From Phoronis ovalis (lineage: Eukaryota > Phoronida > Phoronidae): DNA of 25,113 nucleotides. Positions 1 to 9,599 of the stretch are shown here, piece after piece (the stretch's first letter is position 1; each line of letters opens with the position of its first letter). A program made the translations under genes and the position numbers. The notes below the pieces were generated by a model. That model was not told the origin of the DNA. It ran no database searches and saw only the letters and a program-made list of their open reading frames with translations. Where the stretch lies: NCBI GenBank assembly GCA_028565635.1, contig JAOXYB010028955.1, positions 1 through 25,113 of the forward strand, written 5' to 3'.

Positions 1-1617
1 GTTTTAAGACATTTTTGAAATTTGACCTACTGACCTCAAATTGTCCCCTGACCTAATTTTTGTATGTCCCCCTCCCTACCAAGTCCACACCTTAAGTTTG
101 ACACCCATAGATCAAAGCGTCTACAAGTTATGGAGGTTTAAAAATTGAAAGAAAAAAAGAAGAAAAAAGATACAATCTCAATAGGTTGCTGTGCAACTTA
201 ATTATCTAACACGACATGCAGAACGTAATTTTTCCTTCCAGGGTAAATGTCCTCTGTTTGTCACCTGCTTTTATGTTTACTCGGAAGTAACATATATTTT
301 GTGTTTATGATGTTTGTTCTTTGAGCCCTTTACATAATGGAGCATGTACCTGTTTTTCTGTATCTCGCGCGCAATATCTGTAATTTCGCACTAATTTGAC
401 GCAATATAAAATGTAACAATGAGATATGCAAAATTACTAATGTATAAATGAATTTGGATAAAAATTATGACGTGTAGTAGTACTACTCTCTACACAGACT
501 TATTAATTTACAAAAGACGAACTTGTTTTAAATTATATACATTATCACTGTTAGTAGCATATAGGAATAGTGAAAAATATACAAACTCAAGCTGACAGTA
601 ATTTATCTACTGCATGACTTGTGAAAATTAAATATAACGCATTTTATCAAAAAAAGCATAAGGGTCTAAACTTAGGCTAAAGTATTGGGACTAAATGTAT
701 CCGTCCCAGGCTCTATCAGGGTGTACTGAACACATTTATCATCGTATGACATGATTCATGGTCAGTAGTTAAAACTAGAGTCGGAAGGACACGACCTCGA
801 ATTTGTCAGCTTTTGCAATTTATGATTGTGCTCTCATGCTAAAGAAAATTGACTTTATTGTAACTGAGGATTAATTAATACACAACCTATCAATACAACT
901 CGTTCATAACTGATTTTTGAATTTCCGAGGTAAAAGCCCGACGATATTCTTCACAAAGTTTCGGTGAGGATTGTGCAACCGGGGGTTTTAACCGCCCGGG
1001 TTACCGCACCAGGAAATTTTTTAAATGTACTTGTCCTTCAGGTTTCGCATTTAATAACGGTAATAGATATAATGTCCCAACTAATGCTTCTTAATTCTCA
1101 GATCAAACCAATTCCACTAAAGTATTTTGGCGCATCTTTCGGTAGACAGAATATTCAAAAATAGGGTATGATAATTTGTAAACCAGTTAGTTTATAAAAA
1201 CTATCACAGCTTTTACATCATTTAACAATCTACACAACTTTTTTACACCGATTTGATACACATGTTGTAATCTCTTAATTTTGTTTGTTACCAAAAATTA
1301 TCAACTGCTTCAACAACGTTGTCAAAGCTATAACCGGGCACTGCATGCACTGGTTCGGTCTTGGTAAGGTGAATGACTTCTCTTAACCTCTATTCTATGT
1401 TCATTTTTGTTATGTGACACTTGGTAACCTCTAATTTGTCGCATTTTTCTGTTTCTTTGGAGAAGAAATTAAAATTGCTAACTACAAATCATGCATGCAA
1501 GTGCAATGAAAACTCTAATTTATTTTATTTTGTTTAGCTGTACACTGCTGGCTGTAACTCAAGGCCCCAGTTTGAATTAGATGACTGCCTATGTGCGACT
1601 GTTGGGTTTGTACGATT
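1..1617. other. non-coding stretch with a repeat-like left edge
   Basis: No convincing gene is visible. The first ~175 bases look like the edge of an interspersed repeat: several GACCT-type words occur at positions 21-53, and the segment ends in an A-rich tail (about 136-171). The remainder is A+T-rich unique-looking sequence. A 66-codon open frame near 964 begins with GTG rather than ATG and has no domain features, so I do not call it. Assignment of the left edge to a repeat family is a guess. Confidence 0.4.
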
Positions 1618-1618
1618 T

Positions 1619-2060
1619 CCCCGGAAGAGTTCTTTCTCCTCATGTTGTCTATGGCGGAAATATGCCGTAACACGATTTAGACATTCAGGTTTTTCACACT
1701 TCTCAAAGCTTTATTTACCACATGGTATACTTTTCTTGTTGGATATTTACTACAGGGTATATTTTCAAAAAATAGTCGTTTACCACAGGGTGTATTTCTT
1801 GTAAAACGCATTTACGATAGGTATGAAAAATTAAAGTTTATAAATTTTTCCATATTTATTTACCACAGGGTATATAATTTGCAAGTGAACTTTGCACAGG
1901 GTATCTATTTCGGGAAAGTTATTTACGACAGGGTATATTTTTCATGTGTTTTCATTTACGACAGGGTATATTTTTGGTGATCTTTATTTACCACAGGGCC
2001 AGGGTTTTTTTACCCTGGGCCACACAACCCTACCAACTTTTCTGTCAAGCACCCCCCGGG
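1619..2060. mobile_element. decayed inverted-repeat element with internal 32-33-bp array (copy A)
   Basis: The left edge begins CCCCGG (about 1619) and reads GTCTATGGCGGAAATATGCC at 1648-1667. Its reverse complement resembles the right arm of the neighbouring copy B, which contains GGCACATCCCTATATAGAC. The right edge ends CCCCCCGGG at 2060 and includes CCACACAACCCTACC (about 2020), again like the right end of copy B. Between the ends is a degenerate tandem array. No target duplication is obvious and no coding capacity exists, so it would be a non-autonomous, eroded element. The end match is partial, so the boundaries are approximate. Confidence 0.5.
1713..2000 (+). repeat. degenerate minisatellite, ~32-33 bp unit, about nine units
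   Basis: The core word TTTACCACAGGGTATATTTT recurs with variation. Counting the ACAGGG core, copies begin near 1752, 1785, 1817 (ATAGGT variant), 1865, 1896, 1928, 1961 and 1993, with a partial first unit near 1718. Spacing is 31-33 except for one 48-base step. The array lies inside inverted-repeat element copy A and looks like its internal core, not an independent satellite. Confidence 0.8.
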
Positions 2061-2064
2061 TGGC

Positions 2065-2099
2065 ATCTAATGGCTAGGCCATTAGATCTAGACCTAGAT
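2065..2099. repeat. two overlapping perfect hairpin palindromes
   Basis: ATCTAATGGC at 2065-2074 and GCCATTAGAT at 2078-2087 are exact reverse complements separated by TAG. The second arm overlaps a further palindrome, ATCTAG (2086-2091), AC, CTAGAT (2094-2099). The structure sits in the 51-base spacer between the two inverted-repeat elements. It could extrude a cruciform or be a remnant end of another element; no function can be read from it. Confidence 0.75.
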
Positions 2100-2111
2100 G
2101 GAAGTAATCAT

Positions 2112-2465
2112 GGCCCCGGGGAGGGGTACTTCTGGGTAGGGGTGTGCGGCTAAGGCTTACAAACCGGATCCTCTCAACTAAATGTTTCATGCCAAAAAAC
2201 CTGATTGCCAATTTCATGTGTATTGGAAAACCGGTTTGCTACTAATGAAAAACCCGGTGCACTAATTTATTTTAGCCAAAAACCAGATCAACTTAGCTTA
2301 TTTATTTAAAAAGAAAAACCCGGATCTACTCCGCTAATTTGGTCAAAAACCGGATTTGCTCTGCTAATTTGATAAAAAAAATCCGGATTCTCTCTGCTAA
2401 TTTGGTCAAAAAACTAAAGCGGCACATCCCTATATAGACGGAACCCCAATTCAAGTACCCCCGGG
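2112..2465. mobile_element. MITE-like element with terminal inverted repeats and internal array (copy B)
   Basis: The left end GGCCCCGGGGAGGGGTACTT (2112-2131), continuing to GGTGTGCGGCT, is mirrored on the opposite strand by the right end (about 2418-2465), which contains AGCGGCACATCCC and finishes AAGTACCCCCGGG. The inverted ends are about 40-48 bases and imperfect. TCAT flanks both sides (2108-2111 and 2466-2469), a possible 4-bp target duplication, although a 4-base match can arise by chance. There is no coding capacity, so mobilisation would need an outside transposase. From memory, similar GGGGTACTT...GTGTGCCGC ends recur in marine-invertebrate genomes; I could not check this. Confidence 0.7.
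2161..2412 (+). repeat. internal tandem array of ~30-33-bp units in copy B
   Basis: Units resemble AAAACCGGATTTGCTCTGCT followed by AATTTGGTC. The CCGGA core or a variant of it appears near 2164, 2199, 2230, 2255, 2283, 2320, 2350 and 2383. The last three units are most alike; the left units are diverged or shortened. The period matches that of the array in copy A, but the unit sequence is different. Confidence 0.75.
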
Positions 2466-2469
2466 TCAT

Positions 2470-3268
2470 TGCCTTTGCTGAAAGGTTATCTACTTGCATT
2501 TTATAATATTACTCTAAATCATCGCCTTTTTCTCTGTCATGTCTTCTTTTACAGTAATTTCGTAAGAGTAGCCAGATGCTACTATTCGGGACAAGGTGAC
2601 AAGGTCGCTATTACTGTATACTTTATGCTCGTTTGCTTGGCTTTTTCCTCATCTACCTTTTAGTCCAAAAAATGTATTCAAATAATGTGTCAAAGGTAAA
2701 ATGTTAAAATCAGCTGTTTAATCAGTACCCCAGGTACCTCACCGCTTCAAAGCTATGACATTTAAAAACAGTTGTAGGCCTAATTTTAGAGATACAAAAC
2801 CCATTGATTATATGGTAAAAACGTAATTTGTCACAATAAATGAGAATTTACTGTTTATTCCTTTAGCAAAATGCCAAACCACGTTTCGGTGGACATTTAG
2901 TCTAAAAATGACTTATTTTCAGGTATTCAATCAACTTTTCCCACGTTAAACAAAACAATAGTTTCATGCATTGCCACGTTCTTGGCAGGAGAGTGTAAAC
3001 TGAGTGGAAAATCGAGAGTGGGTTTGAATCAGAGTCACGTGTTATAATATCGATTACCATGTTTTACCAAGTAAACGAATATTCCCCCAATAAACGTCAC
3101 CCCTTAAAACCTGAAAAATTATATAAACGATGAAATAGGGATGACACGAACAAGTTGAATATTAAAAGGGCTGTGCATTGGATTTTAAAACGAAATATAT
3201 TCTGGTATATTTCCTAATACTTTTTTTTACTAGCCATTTAGCATGTACTTGTAGCCAACACCTATTAA
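2470..3268. other. non-coding stretch
   Basis: No supported gene. A 64-codon open frame at 2469-2663 is hydrophobic but lacks a recognisable domain, an ATG in good context and splice support. A cluster of AATAAACG-like words occurs at 3071-3130 and is listed separately. Confidence 0.4.
3071..3130 (+). repeat. AATAAACG motif cluster 1
   Basis: The word TAAACG recurs near 3072 (GTAAACGAAT), 3089 (AATAAACGTCACCCC) and 3122 (ATAAACGA). The same motif recurs at 3637-3719 and 10205-10262. From memory, GCGTTTATT-type words (the reverse strand) are common in dispersed repeats of marine invertebrates. Confidence 0.4.
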
Positions 3269-3407
3269 CAGTAGGTTTCCGAGTTATGCTCTCCCGATAA
3301 AGTACGTACTGGTTTGTGACAGTTACTCAGATTTTTCTGACGTCATTTTACCGCATCACAAACTAGTATTTTGTATATACGGAAGAGTATAACTCGGAAA
3401 CCTACTG
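3269..3407. mobile_element. short MITE, possibly PIF/Harbinger-type, with TAA flanks
   Basis: The left end CAGTAGGTTTCCGAGTTATG (3269-3288), continuing CTCT, is repeated inverted at the right end, where AGAGTATAACTCGGAAACCT runs on into ACTG at 3407. The ends match over about 24 bases with one mismatch, and CCCG/CGGA extend the match weakly. TAA occurs immediately outside both ends (3266-3268 and 3408-3410). A 3-bp TAA or TTA duplication is the usual target site of PIF/Harbinger elements. The CAGT terminus also resembles Tc1/mariner ends, but those duplicate TA, and TA does not abut the left end. At 139 bp with no coding capacity it is non-autonomous. Confidence 0.8.
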
Positions 3408-3636
3408 TAAATATTTTGTGGGAATATTTAGAAACTGGCAAGTAGATAATACGATGCATCACCAGGATTCATTTTATTCGGAGCTAATAGTTTGCATTAC
3501 GACTCACAATTAGAGCGGTGAATGTACTAGTAGATTGATAATAAAGTTTTATGAGCATTTAGGAAATTATTAAAAATTTCAAATAAAAAGAACTACGTGT
3601 TGCCTATAATTTTGTTAATTTGATAACTGTATACTT

Positions 3637-3719
3637 CTAATAAACGCCCATCCAAAACCTCAAAAAAGAAATAAACACTCACTTCTTCAAAAAAATTAAA
3701 ATTAGAAATAAACGCCATT
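3637..3719 (+). repeat. AATAAACG motif cluster 2
   Basis: Three AATAAACG/AATAAACA words (near 3639, 3669 and 3706) are spaced about 30-37 bases apart, with A-rich sequence between. Likely a decayed piece of the same repeat family as the clusters at 3071 and 10205. Confidence 0.45.
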
Positions 3720-6700
3720 GGCTTCTATTTAGAAAAATACGTATTGATCTTTTTGTACGTATCATTCCTTTTTATCGTGGACTTCATGTGACCTAAAACA
3801 TTTCATCCGAATGGTATCTTGAGCAGTTGGTGTGAGTCAATATTTGCATTTAACTGTGTGGTGTAAAACGAAATGTGAGTAAAAATTCGTGAACAATGGG
3901 TCTCAATAGTATATCAGTAGAGTGCGCATGTTGTACATGTCTGGGATTTGTGTGTCAATATGTGCAATATAGTTAACCCGGTAGCAGGACAAACTCCAAG
4001 AGACAATCTTTATACCTGTGAAGAAGTTGTTAAAATACAACATTCCATTCATCTTCCTTGAAAGTAAATTGAAAAAGCTGATTACTATGAGTAAGCGACA
4101 TTTGTAGGTAACAAAAATAATGACACAGACCTTATGCTAGATTTAAAAAAACAAAACAATTAAAACATTCTGCTATACTTATCCCGTATCACGCAGTGGG
4201 ACCAGACTGTACATACAAACAAAAACTCAGACAAAAAATTAGCGATATTCCTAGGAAAGGTCCAGCAACAGTTGGATTCAGAAATAAATCAAATTATATA
4301 AACTGAATTCGTTTATTATAGCGTTTTAGTGTAATAATGCTACCCAAGGCCAGGTATGAGAATGCCAAAAGTCGGGCCAAGTGGTGCTTAAGGTTCATCT
4401 AAAGTATTTTAAAGTGCTCGGAATAGTTAATTTCACATATCATAGCCATCATATGTACCACCGGTAGCCATCCCCCCTTATCTTAACAATTACTATCGCT
4501 GCACTTCGCCTGGGCATAAAGTACTTTTAAGATAGTAAAATCTGGAGTGACTATCTCAATCTCAGCAACCCACTTGTATCGTTTTACGAAAGGGACTATA
4601 TTAAACATCGGGTTTTAAACACAGCAGATTAGCCTGTGGCCCAGGAGATTGGTCAAGCTTATATTAGAGGAACTTGTGTAGCTATATTGGTGTTTATATA
4701 CAGCAGAAGTTAACTATAACCTGGGATACGAAATTCAAATGTTATATTGTTACATGTATAGATAAATATAAATATTATAATTTAATGGAAGTGTTACTTT
4801 ATAACGTAAATTAACCTTTTGCGGCAAAATAACTCAAAAGCTGTATATTTCAATTTTTTACTGCATTATTGCAAACATTTGTAACAAATAAGGACCGATA
4901 TGGATATCAGTTGTCAATTTTAAACAGTCATATATAATAACTGATATAGAATAAATTTGCTCAGTTATTACAAACAAAATCAATCCCACAGACTTGCCCA
5001 AGGAATCAAATCATTAGTTTGAGAAAAAGGTTTATTATATTTTCAGTGTTTATATGTTTTACTAACAAAAATTCCATATTTTTAAAATTACCCTTTTTAT
5101 ATATGACCAGACTGACATAAAAAATAAAATTCAAAAACGTTAAATAGTGAATAAAATTAATGTTTAACCATTATTAAAAGTAACATTACTAGACTAAAAA
5201 TTTATAACGTTATCAAAAAAACTAACAGTATTAAAAAAACAATCATTTTCGACTTCTGCAGGTTTAACCAATCCTTCTTTACTTCGCATCAATGCTCGTT
5301 TCTAGCGACACACCTCGATTTACCACTTGTTTTCTAATGATCATATAATTGATAACATGAGTGACATCATAAATATTTTAATATGAACTTATCTATTTTA
5401 TTGAACTTGTTGATACCACATATCGGCATAAAAAGGATTGTCACGTGAAATAAGATTATATATGAAATTCAAATTTTTGTGGCATTGATATCCAATCAAT
5501 GCAACCGGATTTTGGAGTAGTACAATTGTAGATATGGTATTTCGTTCTAAAAGAACCAGACAATTATAACCCGGAGCTCGTACATTTGTTGTTGTTTTTT
5601 ACTAAAATGCACGATATCTTACTTTCTCTAAGTTATATAGCAGATAAATCTGAGTTGTTTTGATTATATACACCAATAGTGATTGTAGTTACCGTATACA
5701 TTGCAGTAATTTCTACACAATGTTAAAAAGATTCTTGAATTTTACAAGATAACTTGGCATTTCATTTTAGCCGCTTTTCACTAAGTAAATCTAAAAATTA
5801 CCCCCCGGAGCGTTTATACGAAAGAATACATACTGTAGGTGTGTCCGAAAACTGTAATGAGATCACAAAATAAACTAATTGTACATAAAGCCAATTTAAT
5901 TTCCGAAAGTTTGCCCTCTTTCCAAAAAAACGCTCAGGAGCGCTATCGTGAAGTGGTAGAACCCGTAAAAAGAAACATTTTCCGACACCGCGACAGCCTG
6001 TGGTAGAGTCAATTTAAGCTTAACATCGGTTTTGTATCTGTCTGTTTCTGTCATATCTGGTCAGTTTATTGCAATTAAATAAACTAAAAAGGGAGCCACA
6101 ATTGCTGGAGCATTTAACATTGTATGCAAAATGCACTGTAAAATGCCAGTTGAGCGAGGTGTTAAAAGAAATGTTCGTGAGTCATTTATATGTGTCTAAT
6201 CTAGGTAGCATGATATCAATTAGACAGCAAGTTACTGTGTTTGTGTATCATGTAAAGGTATCTGATCTAGGTAGGGTATCGATTAACCAGATGGTTCATT
6301 AGTTAGACATTAGTCAAAACTCCAAAATTCTAGTAAAAGTAAAATGTGCTTACAAAATTTGCACGTACGGAGACAGTTTTACTTGTGTTATCACCATAAA
6401 CCATTGCTATTTCATAGCATTATGTTTTTAGTTTCCCAGCTTAAATTAAGCACAATCTATAATCTTTGAAATTGTCCATGCTGTGGTGCACGTTCGATAG
6501 TTTTTTTTATCTGAACTTGGAATTAAAAAATTAGAAAAGCTAGTGCAACAATATGACACTATGCATTCTGGTCAGAATCCATTTATCAGACTATATTTCG
6601 TTCTTTTAATATATAAGCCACAAGTTCCCATACACAAAAAGAACATTAAGAAGTTACGAATGTCTACGTTGCCATGAGTTACATTTTAGGAAAAATGTTA

Positions 6701-8046
6701 TCTTCGCTTTGACTTGTGATTATATAGGGAAAACGGTAGCGATGGTGATGTCAAATAATAGGAATAAGAGCTCAAAATAAGCTAGAAGCGCCTATTAGCA
6801 AAGGCCAGGTTTCCCACTTAATTTTAGGATTATCTTAATCTAAGATATATAAATTCTTAGAGTTTTATATATCCTAGTCTTAATTAAACGTCGCCCACTA
6901 TAAATTTTAACATTAATCCTCAATTTTGAAACTTTAAGCAAGAACCAGCATGCAAATATCATACACCTGATATGGCAAGGACCTATTTTTATATACAAAG
7001 CTAGGTAGAATATATATATAGGCCGGTCCTTATAAATATATACGTCCTGGCTAGCTGGTTATGTAAATTCACTAACTACACTTTTGACTGCCAACTGCAT
7101 GTCCAATAAGAACACAGTGTCAAATTGAGGTACGTCATAATTCTTAGTGAAATTCTATACAAAATCCAAAATCTAGAAATATATTTTGAAAGTGACAGAA
7201 AGTAACTGGACATTCCGCCGATCTGTAACAATCTATGGGCGTAAATAGCAGACGACATTTAAGGTACACTATACGCATTCAGTACTACTTTTTCATATTT
7301 TCTCAGATTAATTAACATTCTTTTGTGGGTACAAACTATATGGTAGTAACTATCTTTTCTTATCATGAAGCATAGATAATAAGTGTGGGCGGGATGGACA
7401 CCATAACAAACGAACAATCATGATGGCAAAAAGCAAGTAATTTTAATTTTCAGAGCTACAAAGGAAGCTTACACTTTAATTTGTAAACTTGGGACATTCA
7501 AACGGATATGATCACTTACGCACACTACATTACGATAATTATTCAAAAGAAAAAAGCTGAGTAAACAAAATTAATTACACTAACACAGAAAATGATAACC
7601 CGGTTTAAGTTAAAATAAGGGTAGGAAAATTCTTCTTTCCCGACAGCAGCATTTTGCTAATGGTAATGAATGAGGATGGCATGCGGCTTTTACGTTTGAG
7701 GACCTATATTTTTAGGAGAAAACTAGTGTTTTAATTTTTTTGTGTATTTTAGAGCAATACAGCATTTAAAATACCACCGCCATTTCTTCCCCAAAAATAA
7801 ATTATACGTTAAGCATTTTGTGCAACGAATGATAAATAAATAAAGTTATAAACTGTTGTTTTGATAGTGATAATAAATCTAAATCAACTATGACGACCTC
7901 TATTGAGCAGACCAGCACAATCAATAACAACAAAGCATTTTTTTTGTTTTCACTAGTTTATACACATGACAGTCGAATGAGCATTGGACACCACAACTTG
8001 AAAATCACTTACGGACGATATATAATTTTAACTTAAGAAAAAGAAA
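3720..8046. other. long non-coding stretch
   Basis: I find no supported gene in more than 4 kb. Open frames here (for example 6069-6302 plus and 7076-7258 minus) are short, A+T-driven and lack domain or splice support. A weak two-copy similarity with the shared word ATCTAGGTAG occurs near 6199 and 6267. Imperfect inverted repeats are visible around 6817-6892 and 6975-7040. The stretch could hold distal regulatory DNA or introns, which I cannot tell from sequence alone. Confidence 0.4.
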
Positions 8047-9069
8047 CTAGAGTTCTTCATGTAAAGTTATGTCAACATTGTAACAAACATCATACATTTT
8101 GTTACCAAACACGTTTTCTCTGATGTGGCGCAATTCAGTACACCACTCCCCACAAAATGTCCTTTCACAAGCATGTTCATCGGTTATCAAATTGCCTTCT
8201 AGACATCTTTGAATCTGTCTGGAATGAGATTTATAAGAATCATGGAATCCATTGCAAAATCTTTCGCAGACTTTATTTCCTATGCAATCCTCGGGAATAG
8301 TTCCATTAAATAAGCAGTGTTCCCATTCTGGAAAATGATATTTAGGTCCAAACACCTGAAAATAGTAACAGTAAACAGCGTTAACTTCGATTGCAAGAAA
8401 AGGGTAGACAATGTTGTCATACCGCCCTGAAAGAAAGGAATGTTGACATAGTACGCGTCAGCAGGATTATTTTGTTGGCAAGATGATACTAGAACAATTA
8501 AATAAGCGATGACATATGTTAAAAAGGTACGTGGGTGGTCAAAGAAGGACTAATTACATGAGGATGTAATATATTGCTAGTTGACAATTTTACTCTTATT
8601 CATTCATTGATAAACAGTAATATTAATAAATTAATCATTTTTAGTAATGAAAATAGAAATATATAAATATGGCAGTTGAGAAAATATAATTTATCCTCAC
8701 TTGACAATTTGAGTGGAAAAGTGTTATATAACATATACGGTAAGTTTGCGTACAGGCAATTATTTCACATATATTAATAATTCATAAGTTCTCAATTTAA
8801 CGATTAGATTTCTTTTCTTAGATTGCTGAAACTACATGTACCTCATGCATATCTGCACACCATTCTACACAGCGAGCTTTCTTGCAATTTGTTCCTCTTG
8901 CACCCATGCAATTTTTCCACTCATGAGGTAGCTTTGGACTTATCCATTTTTGCACATGATGACAAAATTTCCTACAGGTTTTGCTGTCGTTACAGTGAGG
9001 TTCAGCACAGGAAAATGACAGGTACACTAAAAATGTTGCTATGGTAACCCCACTAAATAATGGTTTCAT
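8047..9069 (-). CDS. secreted cysteine-rich protein with repeated Cx3C modules (two coding exons)
   Basis: Predicted join on the minus strand: 9069-8842, then 8355-8047, 178 residues. Exon 1 ends GAG|GTACAT and exon 2 starts after TATTTTCAG; both junctions are phase 0 and read in frame. Residues 1-22 form a signal peptide (hydrophobic ATFLVYLSF core, likely cleavage after Ala22). The mature part has 16 cysteines: 26, 32, 36, 54, 62, 67, 71, 90, 100, 106, 110, 127, 139, 144, 148, 167. Four Cx3C pairs (32/36, 67/71, 106/110, 144/148), with VEWC and GEWC endings, suggest two similar helical-hairpin modules (about 26-71 and 100-148) cross-braced by disulfides. Sequons are at Asn27 and Asn93. The ATG at 9069 is chosen because a strong acceptor lies four bases upstream. 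I do not recognise the family. An extracellular structural, signalling, defence or venom-like role is possible, and none is shown. Confidence 0.75.
8277..8549 (-). other. possible cryptic or alternative exon with signal-peptide-like stretch
   Basis: Inside the intron of the cysteine-rich gene, one minus-strand frame stays open between a TAG at 8550-8552 and a TAG near 8277. It encodes a very hydrophobic run (YVIAYLIVLVSSC) followed by a polar segment (QQNNPADAYYVN), the shape of a signal peptide and mature start. There is no in-frame ATG before the run. A weak acceptor (AATTAG|TCC) precedes it, and CTTTCTTTCAG occurs just after. It could be an alternative exon, a relic of a duplicated first exon, or chance. 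Confidence 0.25.
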
Positions 9070-9448
9070 TATACTGAAAATGAATTTCGTTTTCCCTAAA
9101 AACGATTGAAAATTAATTGAAGTAAGAAATAAGAAGTTACAATGCACGGTAGCTACATTAAGAAAACAAATCGCCCATGGTTTTATTGGTTAACAGTTTT
9201 TGTATATGTTATACCTAAATTCTAGATTTTGAATATCTGTAAGCAAATCTTTAAAAAACAGACGCCTTGTAAAAGGTGCATAAATAAAATCGCGTGGTTC
9301 ACATTGCAACAAAGGTTTCGATAACAAACATGTAGCCACACTGTTGTAGTTCTTTAGGCTTCAGTTTTTCAAATAATAGACGTGAACATTTAATTTGTTC
9401 TAAGGTAAACAACACTAATGTTTATGTGTATCAATGATGCCTTCTTAC

Positions 9449-9545
9449 CTTTTCAGATCGTTCCTGGCAATAATCACAATTCTTGATGTTGCACAATCGT
9501 TTAATGAGTACAGTTCTTGTTGAGCTAAGTGTGTAACACTACGAC
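9449..9545 (-). other. probable 5' leader exon of the cysteine-rich gene
   Basis: A good donor, AAAAG|GTAAGAAG, ends this putative exon at 9449. It would splice to the acceptor CATTTTCAG whose exon begins at 9073, four bases before the start codon. That gives a first intron of 375 bases. The upstream limit is a guess, set about 30 bases after a TATA-like word. Confidence 0.4.
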
Positions 9546-9573
9546 AGAAACTACATCATTTTACACGTCAGCT

Positions 9574-9582
9574 GTTATAAAT
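9574..9582 (-). promoter_or_regulatory. TATA-like word for the cysteine-rich gene
   Basis: On the minus strand the sequence reads ATTTATAAC, followed by CAGCTGACGTGTAA, which holds an E-box (CAGCTG) and a half CRE (TGACG). It lies about 30 bases before the assumed transcription start. Such words are frequent in A+T-rich DNA, so this is only positional support. Confidence 0.25.
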
Positions 9583-9599
9583 CTAATTAATTATTAATA

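Noticed and set aside
964-1164. 66-codon open frame on the plus strand
   Set aside because: It begins with GTG rather than ATG, has no domain, signal or splice support, and lies in repeat-rich non-coding DNA.
1892-2153. Two overlapping open frames on the plus strand with repeated FTTGYIF-like segments
   Set aside because: They are translations of the ~32-bp array in the inverted-repeat element and of its flank, not genes.
6069-6302. 77-codon open frame with two similar segments
   Set aside because: The start is not ATG, the similarity reflects a weak DNA repeat around ATCTAGGTAG, and no family resemblance is seen.
6817-6900. Imperfect inverted repeat with ATATATAAA/TTTATATAT arms
   Set aside because: The arms are A+T-rich and poorly matched outside the core, with no clear target duplication.
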